From: Competibacteraceae bacterium UBA2792
Lineage (GTDB): Bacteria > Pseudomonadota > Gammaproteobacteria > Competibacterales > Competibacteraceae
DNA length: 7,392 nt
Direction: 5' to 3'
Assembly: GCA_002352125.1 (NCBI GenBank)
Contig: DEHU01000086.1
Coordinates: forward strand, 1 to 7,392
Shown in pieces: positions 1-7,387 of this stretch. The position numbers and the translations under genes are program-made. Within the stretch, counting starts at the first letter, position 1; the number at the start of each line of letters is the position of its first letter. The notes below the pieces were generated by a model. That model saw only the letters and a list, made by a program, of their open reading frames with translations. It was not told the DNA's origin and did no database searches.

Positions 1-977
1 TGCAGCGGCGCCATGCGGAAAATGCGTCGACCGGTGAGCTTGAACGAAGCCACCTGTAGAATCACCGACACGGTCTCCATCACGAACACCCCACCCATCA
101 CGAACAGCACCAGCTCCTGCCGCACCGCTACGGCGACGGTGCCCAAAGCGGCGCCCAGCGCCAGCGCGCCGACATCGCCCATAAATACCTGGGCCGGATA
201 GGCGTTAAACCACAGAAAACCCAGTCCGGCCCCTACCATCGCTCCGCAAAACACCGCGATTTCGCCCACCCCCGGCACATGGGGAATACCCAGATAATCG
301 GCGAAAATCCGGTTGCCGGAGGCATAGCAGAAAACCGCCAGGGCGCCGGCAACCATGGTCGTCGGCACGATCGCCAGGCCATCCAGTCCATCGGTCAAAT
401 TGACGGCATTGCTGGAGCCAACGATGACGAAATAGGTGAGCGGGACGAACAGCCAGCCGAGACTCAGCGCCACGTTTTTGAAAAACGGTACGATCAACTG
501 GGTCTCTGCCGGCGATTGGGCGCCAAAAAACAACACCAGCGCCGCCGCGAGTCCAATACAGGATTGCCACGAATACTTCGCTCGCGCCGACAAACCCTTG
601 GAGTTGCGCAGAATCAGTTTCTTGTAGTCGTCGGCCCAGCCGACTGCCCCGAACGCCAGCGTCACCAGCAGAACGATCCAGACGTAGTGATTGTGCAAGT
701 CCGCCCACAACAGCGTGGCAACGGCGATGGCGACCAAGATCAGTGCCCCCCCCATAGTCGGTGTTCCCGCCTTGGAAAAATGGCTCTTTGGTCCATCCTC
801 GCGAATTTGCTGACCGATCTGGTATCGGCTCAACCGCCGGATCATGCCCGGTCCGACAAACAGGGAGATGAACAGCGCCGTGAGAACCCCTAGGATCGCC
901 CGGAAAGTCAGATACTGAAAGACGTTAAAACCGGTGTAAAAATTTTCCGTCAGCCACTCGGCCAGCAACGTCAGCAT
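1..977 (-). CDS. mraY: Phospho-N-acetylmuramoyl-pentapeptide-transferase MraY (3' end cut off by window edge)
   Basis: MraY is an integral inner-membrane enzyme that transfers phospho-MurNAc-pentapeptide from UDP to undecaprenyl phosphate, forming lipid I. Reading the minus strand from ATG at 977-975 gives an unbroken frame of 325 codons to the left edge, beginning [20 protein letters not shown]. Family motifs are present in order: [17 protein letters not shown] (61-77), the catalytic Asp pair in WADDYKK (D116, D117), [10 protein letters not shown] (193-202), and [11 protein letters not shown] (265-275) with the third catalytic Asp at D268. The frame ends in RMAPL, just before the expected His-rich loop. 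E. coli MraY is 360 residues, so about 35 C-terminal residues including the last membrane segment lie outside. Many hydrophobic segments are visible, fitting the ten-helix family topology. The start overlaps the end of murF by 7 nt and has a good ribosome binding site. No lesion is seen. Confidence 0.97.
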   Translation of the reverse strand, partial: MLTLLAEWLTENFYTGFNVFQYLTFRAILGVLTALFISLFVGPGMIRRLSRYQIGQQIREDGPKSHFSKAGTPTMGGALILVAIAVATLLWADLHNHYVWIVLLVTLAFGAVGWADDYKKLILRNSKGLSARAKYSWQSCIGLAAALVLFFGAQSPAETQLIVPFFKNVALSLGWLFVPLTYFVIVGSSNAVNLTDGLDGLAIVPTTMVAGALAVFCYASGNRIFADYLGIPHVPGVGEIAVFCGAMVGAGLGFLWFNAYPAQVFMGDVGALALGAALGTVAVAVRQELVLFVMGGVFVMETVSVILQVASFKLTGRRIFRMAPL

Positions 978-2368
978 CGGTCGTGTCCTTCTCGATTCGC
1001 CGCCTGCTCGCCGGCTTCCACCAAGGCCATCACCACCCGTTCTAGCTTCATGCCCCGCGAGCCTTTCACCAAGATCATGGGCGGTTCGCCACCGCGCTGG
1101 AGATCGTCGGTCAACTCCGCGATCAGGGCCTCCATATCTATATAATGCCGGCCGCGATCTCCAAACGCGGCCACCGCCGCCCGACTATGTTCGCCAATCC
1201 CGTACAACCGCTCGAACCCGGCAGCTCTGGTTTCTTGGCCAGACTGAGCATGCAGGTCGTCCGCCGCCGGCCCCAATTCCAGCATATCGCCCAGAACCAG
1301 CCACTTGCGACCCGGCTCGGCGCCGACCGAACGCAAGGCGGCAGCTAGAGACGCCGGATTGGCGTTGTACGCATCGTGGACGACCGCGCCGCCGTGCCGA
1401 CCGCGCAAGCGCTGCATTCTGCCGTTGACGCCGCGCAGGCTTTCGAGTCCGCGACGGATATCGTCCAACGTCGCGCCGACCGCCAACGCCGCCGCCGCCG
1501 CCGCCAGTGCATTGCAGACGTTGTGTCGGCCCGGTAGCGGCAGGTGAATCTCGGTCTCCTCGTCGCCAGCGTGCAACCGAAACCGGTTGGTTAGAGGATC
1601 GAGCACTTGGCCGGTTACGGAAGCTGGATGATCCAGTCCGAAATCCACGATCCGTCGACCGGGGTTCAGTTCTGCCCAGTAATCGGCAAACGGATCGTCG
1701 CGGTTGATGATCGCCACACCATCGGCACCGAGTCCCCGAAAAATCTCGCCCTTGCCGCGCGCCACGCCCGCCACGTCGCCGAACCCCTCCAGATGACAGG
1801 GACCGGCATTGTTGATCACGGCGACATCCGGCCGGGCCAATCCGGTCAGATAGGCAATTTCGCAAGGGTGATTGGCGCCCATCTCGATCACCGCGTAGGC
1901 GTGATCTTTCCTCAATCGCAGCAAGGTCAGCGGCACGCCGATATCGTTGTTGAGGTTGCCCGCAGTCGCGAGCGTCGGTCCCCGCAATCGCAAAATGGCC
2001 GCGATCATTTCTTTCAACGTGGTCTTGCCGTTGCTGCCGGTCAACGCGATCAGGGGGCCGGCAAACCGTTCGCGCCAAGCCGCACCCAATTGGCCCAGCG
2101 CCAATAAGGTGTCGATTACCCGCACTTGCGGCAACGGATCGGCTACCGGTCGATCGACCAAGGCCGCGCACGCTCCCCGCTGCCGCGCGGCGGCGACAAA
2201 ATTGTGCCCGTCGAAGTTCGGCCCAACCAGCGCCACGAACAACGCGCCCGTCGGCAACTGCCGGCTGTCGGTACCGACTTCTACGAAATCGACGTCTTCG
2301 CCGCAAACCTCTCCGCTCAGCAACCGGGCAGCTTCCCGCAAACGCATGGGCAAGAAAGCGTCCACCAT
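971..2368 (-). CDS. murF: UDP-N-acetylmuramoyl-tripeptide--D-alanyl-D-alanine ligase MurF
   Basis: MurF is the cytoplasmic ATP-dependent ligase that adds D-Ala-D-Ala to UDP-MurNAc-tripeptide, the last soluble step of peptidoglycan precursor synthesis. The 465-residue product is near the usual length (E. coli about 452). Mur-ligase motifs appear in order: substrate-binding N-terminal domain with [15 protein letters not shown] (33-47), ATP loop GSNGKTT (111-117), [13 protein letters not shown] (138-150), EMGANHP (162-168), HLEGFG (192-197), HDAYNANP (331-338) at the start of the C-terminal domain, GDMLELG (360-366) and [10 protein letters not shown] (434-443). ATG directly follows the murE TAA stop and has GAGG 8 nt upstream; a second Met at residue 8 is a less likely start. 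Two positions next to conserved motifs carry Cys where Gly and Ala are usual (C169, C191). The C-terminus overlaps mraY. Function is secure from motifs and context. Confidence 0.97.
   Translation of the reverse strand: MVDAFLPMRLREAARLLSGEVCGEDVDFVEVGTDSRQLPTGALFVALVGPNFDGHNFVAAARQRGACAALVDRPVADPLPQVRVIDTLLALGQLGAAWRERFAGPLIALTGSNGKTTLKEMIAAILRLRGPTLATAGNLNNDIGVPLTLLRLRKDHAYAVIEMGANHPCEIAYLTGLARPDVAVINNAGPCHLEGFGDVAGVARGKGEIFRGLGADGVAIINRDDPFADYWAELNPGRRIVDFGLDHPASVTGQVLDPLTNRFRLHAGDEETEIHLPLPGRHNVCNALAAAAAALAVGATLDDIRRGLESLRGVNGRMQRLRGRHGGAVVHDAYNANPASLAAALRSVGAEPGRKWLVLGDMLELGPAADDLHAQSGQETRAAGFERLYGIGEHSRAAVAAFGDRGRHYIDMEALIAELTDDLQRGGEPPMILVKGSRGMKLERVVMALVEAGEQAANREGHDRC
986..990 (-). 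promoter_or_regulatory. Ribosome binding site of mraY
   Basis: On the minus strand AAGGA lies 8 nt before the mraY ATG, inside the last codons of murF. It is one of the clearer Shine-Dalgarno sequences in the window and supports the start at 977. Confidence 0.7.
1488..1505 (-). repeat. Short (GCG)6 tandem triplet inside murF
   Basis: Six successive GCG codons on the minus strand encode the Ala run of [13 protein letters not shown] (MurF about 286-298). MurF and related ligases often have an Ala-rich helix after the [14 protein letters not shown] motif, so the run fits the fold. Length change by slippage would stay in frame. It is probably just codon bias. Confidence 0.8.
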
Positions 2369-3892
2369 TTATGCAGCCTCATTTCGGTGGTCGGCGGACA
2401 GGCATTGGCGCACGACAGCGTGGTCGCTGAACGGTAGCCGCTCCGTGCCGATAATTTGGTAATTCTCGTGGCCTTTGCCGGCAATCAACACGATATCGTC
2501 GGGCGCAGCATCCGCCAGCGCCCGGGCGATGGCAACGCGACGATCGCGAACGACCGTCACCGCTTCCGTTCGCTGCACCCCAGCCAAAATGTCATGGACG
2601 ATTCGATTCGGGTCTTCGGTGCGGGGATTGTCGTCGGTCACGATCACTCGATCGGCCAAGCGTTCGGCTATCGCGCCCATCAACGGCCGCTTGCCGGGAT
2701 CCCGGTCGCCACCGCAGCCAAACACGCACCACAGCCTGTTGCCACCGTGTTCCCGCAAGGCGCTCAAAACCTGTTCGAGCGCATGGGGAGTGTGGGCGTA
2801 ATCCACCACGACCAGCGGTCGCCCGAGCCCATCGTTCAACCGTTCCATCCGTCCCGGTACCGTAATCGAACGGCCTGCTCTCTCCAACGCTTCGGCAAAC
2901 GGCAGCCCCAGCGCCAGCAACGTTGCCACGGTCGCCAACACGTTGCTGGCGTTGAATCGCCCGAGCAATCCGACCCGCAACTGGCTATTGCCCCAGGACG
3001 AGCGAACTCCCATCCGCAACCCCGAAGAGGTCAACTCCAGCTCCTCGCCCCAAACGAATCGCGCCAACCGGTCTGGTTTTTGGCCAAGACCGTAACCGAT
3101 CACGGTTTCCCGGTCGCGCAAATCGCCGGCGACACGACGGCCGAACGCATCGTCCAGATTCAGCACTGTCCAACCCGGTCGATGTTCCAGAAACAGCCGG
3201 CGCTTGGCCGCTGCGTAGGATTCGACGCTGCCGTGATAATCCAGATGATCGCGAGTGAGGTTGGTCAACACCGCCACCGCGAACTCGACTCCGTTGACCC
3301 GGCCTTGATCCAAAGCGTGCGAGGAAACTTCCATCGCCGCATAGCGTCGCCCGTCGGCAACCAACCCGGCGAGCCAGCTTTGTACGGCCAGCGGGTCCGG
3401 CGTGGTATGCAGCGAGGGCTCGGTCCGACCGTAAACTCCGGCGCCCAACGTTCCGAGGATCCCGCAAGGTCCAAACCTCGCGTCGCTCAGTGCCTGAGCG
3501 ATGAAATGGGCGCAAGAAGTCTTGCCGTCGGTACCCGTGACGCCCACCACCCGCAACTGCCGGGATGGCTCACCGTAAAACCGACTAAGAATCGGCCCCA
3601 GTTTCCGGCGCAGTTCCGGTACGGCGAGCAGAGGCACCCTGCGCTCGATAGCTGGCATCGGACCATCGTAAGGCGGCTCCCAAACGATCGCTGCTGCCCC
3701 TACCGACTCGATTGCATCCAAAAACTCCAATCCGTGCCGGTTCTCGCCACGGATCGCGAAAAATACGTTGCCCGGCCGCACCGCCCGGCTGTCGGTCGCC
3801 ACACCGGCAACCGACAGCCGGGCCAAGTTTGCTGGCACGTCGGCAAACCCCGCTAACAATTCGCCCAAAACCGGCGGCATGATCGGCTTCAC
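2369..3892 (-). CDS. murE: UDP-N-acetylmuramoyl-L-alanyl-D-glutamate--2,6-diaminopimelate ligase MurE
   Basis: MurE adds meso-diaminopimelate to UDP-MurNAc-L-Ala-D-Glu in the cytoplasm, using ATP. The product is 507 residues (E. coli 495). Seen in order: TDSRAVRPGNVFFAIRG (33-49) in the N-terminal UDP-binding domain, ATP loop TGTDGKTS (119-126), EVSSHALDQGRV (188-199), DHLDYHGSVESYAAAK (215-230), whose K230 matches the carbamylated lysine of the family, DYAHTPH (364-370), GCGGDRDPGKRP (392-403), and DNPRTEDP (421-428). The DNPR signature marks meso-DAP rather than lysine specificity. GTG at 3892-3890 overlaps the ftsI stop as GTGA; an ATG four codons later (3880-3878) is a real alternative, since neither has a strong Shine-Dalgarno sequence. 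The ATP loop has Asp and Ser where E. coli has Asn and Thr, a variant I believe occurs in other MurE proteins. The stop codon abuts murF. Confidence 0.97.
   Translation of the reverse strand: MKPIMPPVLGELLAGFADVPANLARLSVAGVATDSRAVRPGNVFFAIRGENRHGLEFLDAIESVGAAAIVWEPPYDGPMPAIERRVPLLAVPELRRKLGPILSRFYGEPSRQLRVVGVTGTDGKTSCAHFIAQALSDARFGPCGILGTLGAGVYGRTEPSLHTTPDPLAVQSWLAGLVADGRRYAAMEVSSHALDQGRVNGVEFAVAVLTNLTRDHLDYHGSVESYAAAKRRLFLEHRPGWTVLNLDDAFGRRVAGDLRDRETVIGYGLGQKPDRLARFVWGEELELTSSGLRMGVRSSWGNSQLRVGLLGRFNASNVLATVATLLALGLPFAEALERAGRSITVPGRMERLNDGLGRPLVVVDYAHTPHALEQVLSALREHGGNRLWCVFGCGGDRDPGKRPLMGAIAERLADRVIVTDDNPRTEDPNRIVHDILAGVQRTEAVTVVRDRRVAIARALADAAPDDIVLIAGKGHENYQIIGTERLPFSDHAVVRQCLSADHRNEAA
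2377..2380 (-). promoter_or_regulatory. Ribosome binding site of murF
   Basis: GAGG on the minus strand sits 8 nt before the murF ATG, within the last codons of murE. It supports the start at 2368 over the internal Met codon at residue 8. Confidence 0.65.
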
Positions 3893-5658
3893 GGTGTCGC
3901 CCCGACCGGCGAGATCGCTCCGGCGATTTTCATGGTGGGCATATCGTCTGGAGTCACGTTCAAAATCCGCAACGCGCCACCCATGGTTTTGCCGAAGACC
4001 GGCGCTGCCACCGCACCGCCGTAATAAGCGCCGCCCTTTGGTTCGTCGACGATGATCGCCATCACCAAGCGCGGGTTACTAGCCGGGACCATGCCAGCGA
4101 ACAGAGAAAAATAGCGGTTGCCGGCGTAACGGCCGTTGACGATCTTGCGCACCGTACCGGTCTTGCCGGCGACCCGATAACCAGGCACCGAAGCTTTGAC
4201 GCCGGTGCCTTCCTTGGTTACCGCTTCTTCCAGCATCGCCCGCACCTGCCGTACCGCGCGCGTCGATAAAACTCGCTGCTCTTCGGACACTTCGGGCGGC
4301 TCGTCGCGCTTCAGGATGGTGAGCGGCCTTCGAACGCCATCCGCCGCCAATACGGTATAGGCTTGAGCCAGCTGCAACATGGTGATGGATAGCCCGTAAC
4401 CAAATGCGTGGTTGGCGTGGCCGATTTCGCCGCCCCATCTGGTGAAGTGATGCAGCACGCCGGGCTGCTCGCCGACCAGCCCCACGCCCGTCAGCGAACC
4501 GAATCCGATATTTTTATACAGTTGCCACAACCGTTCTGCCGGCATCGATAGCGCGATTTTGCTGGTACCGACGTTGCTGGATTTGCTAAGGACGCGGGTC
4601 ACGTCGATCAAGCCGTAATTGTGTACGTCATGGACCGTGTAGCGACCCACTTTGAGCGTGCCCGGCGCAGTATTCACCAGGGTCGTCGGTGCCCATTTTC
4701 CGCTCTCCAACGCTAGGGCGATGGCAAAAGCCTTCATGGTCGAACCGGGCTCATAAACGTCGGTGACTGCTCGGTTTCGCAGCAGATCGCCCCGTAAGTC
4801 GGCGCGATTGTTGGGATTGCCCGCCGGTTGATCTACCATCGCCAAGATCTCGCCGGTTCGCACATCCACGACCACCGCCGAACCGCCGCTGGCCTTGTTT
4901 TCCATGACCGCCGTCTTGAGGGCACGATAAGCGAGATACTGCAACCGCCGGTCGATGCTGAGCACTATTTGCTTGCCGGGCTGCGGAATCCGGATGCTCT
5001 CCACATCCTCTACCACCCGGCCCAGCCGATCCTGGATAACCCGTTTTTTGCCCGGGATACCGTGCAATTGCGCATCGAACGTTTTTTCCAAGCCCTCCTG
5101 GCCCGCGTCATCGACGTCGGTAAAGCCCAGCAGGTGCGAGGTCACCTCGGCGTCGGGATAGTAGCGGCCGTACTCGCGCTTCGAGTACACGCCAGGAATT
5201 TTGAGCTGCAGAATTTGCTGGGCCATGCTCGGCGGCATGTGCCGGCGCAAATAAACGAACTGGCGGTCTTCGCGTCCCGCCAGCTTCGCTTCTATCTCGG
5301 TGACCGCGAGCCCGAGCAACGGCGCAAGCGTTGGCCAGCGGTCGCGCTGCTGGAGCAATTCTGCCGGCTGAGCCCAAATCGAATCCACCGGCGAGCTGAC
5401 CGCCAATGGCTCGCCATTACGGTCCAAGATCATGCCTCGATGCGCTGGTACCTCGACCACTCGCAGATGGCGATCATCGCCTTGTTCTTGCAAAAAATCT
5501 TTATTAATCAATTGCAAATAGGTAGCCCGCGCAACCATGCCTCCTGCCGCCACGAACAGCAACCCCAACACTAAGCCGTGGCGGGTCGCCGGGCGAACGA
5601 CAATCCACATTTCGCGTAGCAACGTTTTGAGACGGGTTTTGTCGGGCAATTTATTCAT
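3889..5658 (-). CDS. ftsI: Peptidoglycan D,D-transpeptidase FtsI (penicillin-binding protein 3)
   Basis: FtsI is the class B penicillin-binding protein that cross-links septal peptidoglycan in the divisome, partnered with FtsW and activated through FtsQLB. With ATG at 5658 the product is 589 residues, against 588 in E. coli. A basic cytoplasmic N-terminus precedes one membrane segment (about 28-45). The periplasmic pedestal domain begins with RGMILDRNGEPLAVS (74-88). Transpeptidase motifs are intact: EPGSTMK (303-309) with nucleophile S306 and K309, SSN (360-362), and KTGT (499-502). The chosen start overlaps the ftsL stop as ATGA. The frame is open further upstream, to 5781, but that would bury 41 extra residues inside ftsL and put a non-homologous tail before MNKLPDKTRLK. 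There is no clear Shine-Dalgarno sequence before the ATG, so translation probably depends on coupling to ftsL. The gene overlaps murE by 4 nt. Confidence 0.97.
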   Translation of the reverse strand: MNKLPDKTRLKTLLREMWIVVRPATRHGLVLGLLFVAAGGMVARATYLQLINKDFLQEQGDDRHLRVVEVPAHRGMILDRNGEPLAVSSPVDSIWAQPAELLQQRDRWPTLAPLLGLAVTEIEAKLAGREDRQFVYLRRHMPPSMAQQILQLKIPGVYSKREYGRYYPDAEVTSHLLGFTDVDDAGQEGLEKTFDAQLHGIPGKKRVIQDRLGRVVEDVESIRIPQPGKQIVLSIDRRLQYLAYRALKTAVMENKASGGSAVVVDVRTGEILAMVDQPAGNPNNRADLRGDLLRNRAVTDVYEPGSTMKAFAIALALESGKWAPTTLVNTAPGTLKVGRYTVHDVHNYGLIDVTRVLSKSSNVGTSKIALSMPAERLWQLYKNIGFGSLTGVGLVGEQPGVLHHFTRWGGEIGHANHAFGYGLSITMLQLAQAYTVLAADGVRRPLTILKRDEPPEVSEEQRVLSTRAVRQVRAMLEEAVTKEGTGVKASVPGYRVAGKTGTVRKIVNGRYAGNRYFSLFAGMVPASNPRLVMAIIVDEPKGGAYYGGAVAAPVFGKTMGGALRILNVTPDDMPTMKIAGAISPVGATP

Positions 5659-5927
5659 TGGGGCGTAACGTAAAAAACCTCGCCAGGATCGGGCGTCGAC
5701 ATGTTTAGCCGCCCTCGCGCCATCTCTTCCACCACGGCATCCGTAACCAGAGTGCTTTGTTCCAGTTGCAGCGATTCCCACTCGACTTCAAGGTTATCTC
5801 GTTCCGTCTGCAATTTTTGCAATCGCACAAAAAACTGCCGGTTGGTGTGGTGGGTGTATACCACGCCAACCCCCGAACCCAAGACGGCGCCGATCAGCAG
5901 CACGATCAGCACGATCTGACTTTTCAT
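5655..5927 (-). CDS. ftsL: Cell division protein FtsL
   Basis: FtsL is a small bitopic inner-membrane protein that forms the FtsQLB complex with FtsB and helps recruit and activate FtsW-FtsI at the septum. The 90-residue product has one membrane segment at about residues 4-24 (IVLIVLLIGAVLGSGVGVV). A periplasmic stretch rich in Leu, Glu and Gln follows (about 31-62), consistent with the family coiled coil. The C-terminal part, TDAVVEEMARGRLNMSTPDPGEVFYV (62-87), is typical of FtsL. Identification rests on this and on position between rsmH and ftsI. The cytoplasmic tail is only about three residues, much shorter than in E. coli FtsL (121 aa in total). No in-frame ATG, GTG or TTG exists just upstream, and the ATG overlaps the rsmH stop as ATGA, so the short form is probably genuine. 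Confidence 0.93.
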   Translation of the reverse strand: MKSQIVLIVLLIGAVLGSGVGVVYTHHTNRQFFVRLQKLQTERDNLEVEWESLQLEQSTLVTDAVVEEMARGRLNMSTPDPGEVFYVTPQ

Positions 5928-6862
5928 CGCAGTCGTTCCGCCACGCGCAACAGCGCGCTGCGCGCACGGGGATTGATAGCGACTTCTGTGGCGGTTGGTC
6001 GCGTCACCCGGCCGATCAATCGCAGCGTCATTCCTTCTGGCATTCCCTTCACCGGCAGATCCAGGGGAATTTCTTGCCCTCGCGCCTGCTCTCGCATAAA
6101 CCGCTTGACCATCCGGTCCTCCAGCGAATGAAAGCTGATTACCACCAATCGCCCGCCGGGTGCCAGCGCTCGCACCGCTTGCGGCAATACCGTCCGCAAT
6201 TCGCGCAATTCATCGTTGACCGCGATCCGAACCGCCAGAAACGTGCGAGTAGCCGGATGTTTGCCGGGTTCGCGGGTGGGGATGGCGGAAGAGACGATGT
6301 CCGCTAGTCGCGCCGTGGTCGCGATTGGCGCCTGTTGTCGAGCTGCGACGATGGCCCGCGCAACTCGTCGATGAAACCGTTCCTCGCCGAACTCCATCAA
6401 CACCCTTTCTAACTCGCCTTCGCTGACCCGATTGACCCAGTCGGCCGCACTGCTGCCGCTGGTCGGGTCCATCCGCATATCCAATGCGCCGTTTTGGCTA
6501 AAACCGAAACCGCGCGCCGGATCGTCCAACTGCGGGGACGACACGCCCAAATCGAGCAGCACACCATGCATCTGGCCGCACAGCCCGCGCTCGGCGATGA
6601 TGTCAGCCAGCCGGCTGAATGCAGTCTGAACGAATTGGAAACGCACAGGGTCCCGAAAGTGCGATCTTGCCCAGTCTCCAGCAGCCGGATCTCGGTCCAG
6701 CGCCAACAACGATCCGCCCGGTCCCAACCTTTCCAATATCGCCGCCGAGTGACCGCCACGGCCAAACGTTGCATCCACGTAACGGCCTTCCGCGCGAATA
6801 TCCAGCGCGGCTAACGCTTCGGCCAACAGAACCGGTTGATGCGGTAGCACCACGTCCGCCAT
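5924..6862 (-). CDS. rsmH: 16S rRNA (cytosine(1402)-N(4))-methyltransferase RsmH (MraW)
   Basis: RsmH uses S-adenosylmethionine to methylate N4 of C1402 in the 16S rRNA, at the ribosomal P site. The product has 312 residues against 313 in E. coli. Visible motifs: N-terminal HQPVLLAEALAAL (8-20), SAM-binding motif I DATFGRGGHS (30-39), acidic motif ALDRDP (54-59), LLDLGVSSPQLDDPARGFGF (102-121) continuing into LDMRMDP (127-133), HPATRTFLAVRIAVNDEL (202-219), VISFHSLEDR (241-250), and the C-terminal NPRARSALLR (297-306). All core motifs are intact. ATG lies 3 nt after the mraZ stop without a strong Shine-Dalgarno sequence, suggesting coupling to mraZ translation. The stop overlaps ftsL. Its presence as the second gene of the cluster is the usual arrangement; in E. 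coli MraZ and RsmH are reported to have opposing effects when overproduced. Confidence 0.97.
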   Translation of the reverse strand: MADVVLPHQPVLLAEALAALDIRAEGRYVDATFGRGGHSAAILERLGPGGSLLALDRDPAAGDWARSHFRDPVRFQFVQTAFSRLADIIAERGLCGQMHGVLLDLGVSSPQLDDPARGFGFSQNGALDMRMDPTSGSSAADWVNRVSEGELERVLMEFGEERFHRRVARAIVAARQQAPIATTARLADIVSSAIPTREPGKHPATRTFLAVRIAVNDELRELRTVLPQAVRALAPGGRLVVISFHSLEDRMVKRFMREQARGQEIPLDLPVKGMPEGMTLRLIGRVTRPTATEVAINPRARSALLRVAERLR

Positions 6863-6865
6863 ATT

Positions 6866-7318
6866 TCAGAACGCCAGCGAATCCAAATCTGGCAAGGACT
6901 CACCTTCGTCGCCCTCGCCGGCCAGCAACGATTCCCGCCAGGCACGCCAGGCCTGTTCGTTCCAGATTTCGAACTTGTTACCTTGGCCCACCAACACCAC
7001 CTGTTTTTCCAGGTTGGCGAACTCGCGCAAGGGCGCCGGCAATAGAATCCGACCGCCAGCGTCCAGACAACACTCTTCGGCGTGTCCTAGCAATAGCCGC
7101 TTCAGGGCACGAGCGCGTTTGTTAGTGCTGGAAAGCTGGATGAGCTTGCGCTCGACGTCTTCCCAAACGGTCAACGGATACAGCAGGAGGCAGCGGTCGC
7201 GATCAATCGTTAAAATCACCTGGCCGTCGCCAGCTTCCAACAAACGCTGGCGATATTTGGCCGGCATCGACAATCGGCCTTTGTTATCCAGCGATAATGG
7301 ATTAATGCCCCGGAACAA
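6866..7318 (-). CDS. mraZ: Transcriptional regulator MraZ
   Basis: MraZ is a ring-forming DNA-binding protein of the AbrB/SpoVT superfamily that controls its own operon. Both repeats of the fold carry the DXXXR signature: DNKGR (11-15) and DAGGR (86-90). The product begins FRGINPLSLDNKGRLSMP after the initiator, matching the conserved MraZ N-terminus, and ends with an acidic tail. I chose TTG at 7318-7316 because it sits exactly where family members start, gives 150 residues (E. coli 152), and has AAGG 8 nt upstream. No ATG is available nearby. A GTG at 7369 keeps the frame open but lies inside the proposed operator repeats and would add 17 residues that family members lack. rsmH follows after 3 nt. 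The family and role are secure; the start is likely rather than proven. Confidence 0.95.
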   Translation of the reverse strand: MFRGINPLSLDNKGRLSMPAKYRQRLLEAGDGQVILTIDRDRCLLLYPLTVWEDVERKLIQLSSTNKRARALKRLLLGHAEECCLDAGGRILLPAPLREFANLEKQVVLVGQGNKFEIWNEQAWRAWRESLLAGEGDEGESLPDLDSLAF

Positions 7319-7326
7319 TAATGGCG

Positions 7327-7330
7327 CCTT
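7327..7330 (-). promoter_or_regulatory. Ribosome binding site of mraZ, deciding a TTG start
   Basis: On the minus strand AAGG, at the end of an A6GG run, stands 8 nt before TTG at 7318. This spacing is what a Shine-Dalgarno sequence needs, and it supports initiation at TTG. Confidence 0.65.
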
Positions 7331-7352
7331 TTTTGTACCGGGCCGCTCTCGC

Positions 7353-7382
7353 GCCCCACTTCCTCCCACTTTTCGCCACTAA
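7353..7382 (-). promoter_or_regulatory. Probable MraZ operator: three direct repeats at 10-nt spacing
   Basis: Three consecutive 10-nt units on the minus strand read TTAGTGGCGA, AAAGTGGGAG and GAAGTGGGGC (7382-7373, 7372-7363, 7362-7353), each with an AGTGG core. As TGGNN pentamers separated by 5 nt (7378-7374, 7368-7364, 7358-7354) the last two match the TGGGN repeats reported as E. coli MraZ binding sites, while the first is TGGCG. The units also resemble the AAAGTG(T/G) boxes described for mollicute MraZ. They lie just upstream of mraZ, as expected for autoregulation. The 10-nt period places the repeats on one face of the helix, suiting a ring-shaped oligomer. Binding itself is inferred. 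Confidence 0.8.
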
Positions 7383-7387
7383 CTATA
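7382..7387 (-). promoter_or_regulatory. Possible -10 element of the operon promoter
   Basis: TATAGT on the minus strand differs from the sigma-70 consensus TATAAT by one base. It touches the upstream edge of the repeats, so transcription would start within the first repeat unit and bound MraZ would cover the start site. The -35 element would lie beyond the window edge and cannot be checked. Confidence 0.4.

Larger units (their letters stand above)
1..7387 (-). other. Proximal part of the dcw operon (mraZ-rsmH-ftsL-ftsI-murE-murF-mraY)
   Basis: Seven genes lie on one strand with junctions of 3 nt gap (mraZ/rsmH), 4 nt overlap (rsmH/ftsL, ftsL/ftsI, ftsI/murE), direct abutment (murE/murF) and 7 nt overlap (murF/mraY). 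I saw no terminator hairpin followed by a T run between them, so one transcript from the promoter upstream of mraZ is likely. The order matches the conserved cluster of gammaproteobacteria, in which murD, ftsW, murG, murC and later genes would be expected beyond the left edge. Confidence 0.9.

Noticed and set aside
205..708. Minus-strand open frame of 167 codons within mraY
   Set aside because: It is a shifted frame of mraY. The true mraY frame is open from 977 to the edge and carries the catalytic Asp motifs.
279..893. Plus-strand open frame of 204 codons opposite mraY
   Set aside because: It lies opposite an unbroken MraY reading frame with catalytic motifs. It shows no membrane segment, signal or known motif.
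1185..2306. Minus-strand open frame of 373 codons overlapping murF in another frame
   Set aside because: It is extremely Arg-rich and lies wholly within murF, which has every expected family motif in its own frame.
2456..3856. Plus-strand open frame of 466 codons opposite murE
   Set aside because: It is antisense to a complete MurE with all motifs, has no recognisable domain, and its composition (rich in Arg, Gln, His, Pro) is what the complement of a GC-rich gene gives. Long antisense frames are common at this base composition.
5659..5781. N-terminal extension of ftsI by 41 residues into ftsL
   Set aside because: The extension is only the ftsL sequence read in another frame. Starting at 5658 gives 589 residues, nearly identical to E. 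coli FtsI length, and a normal N-terminus.
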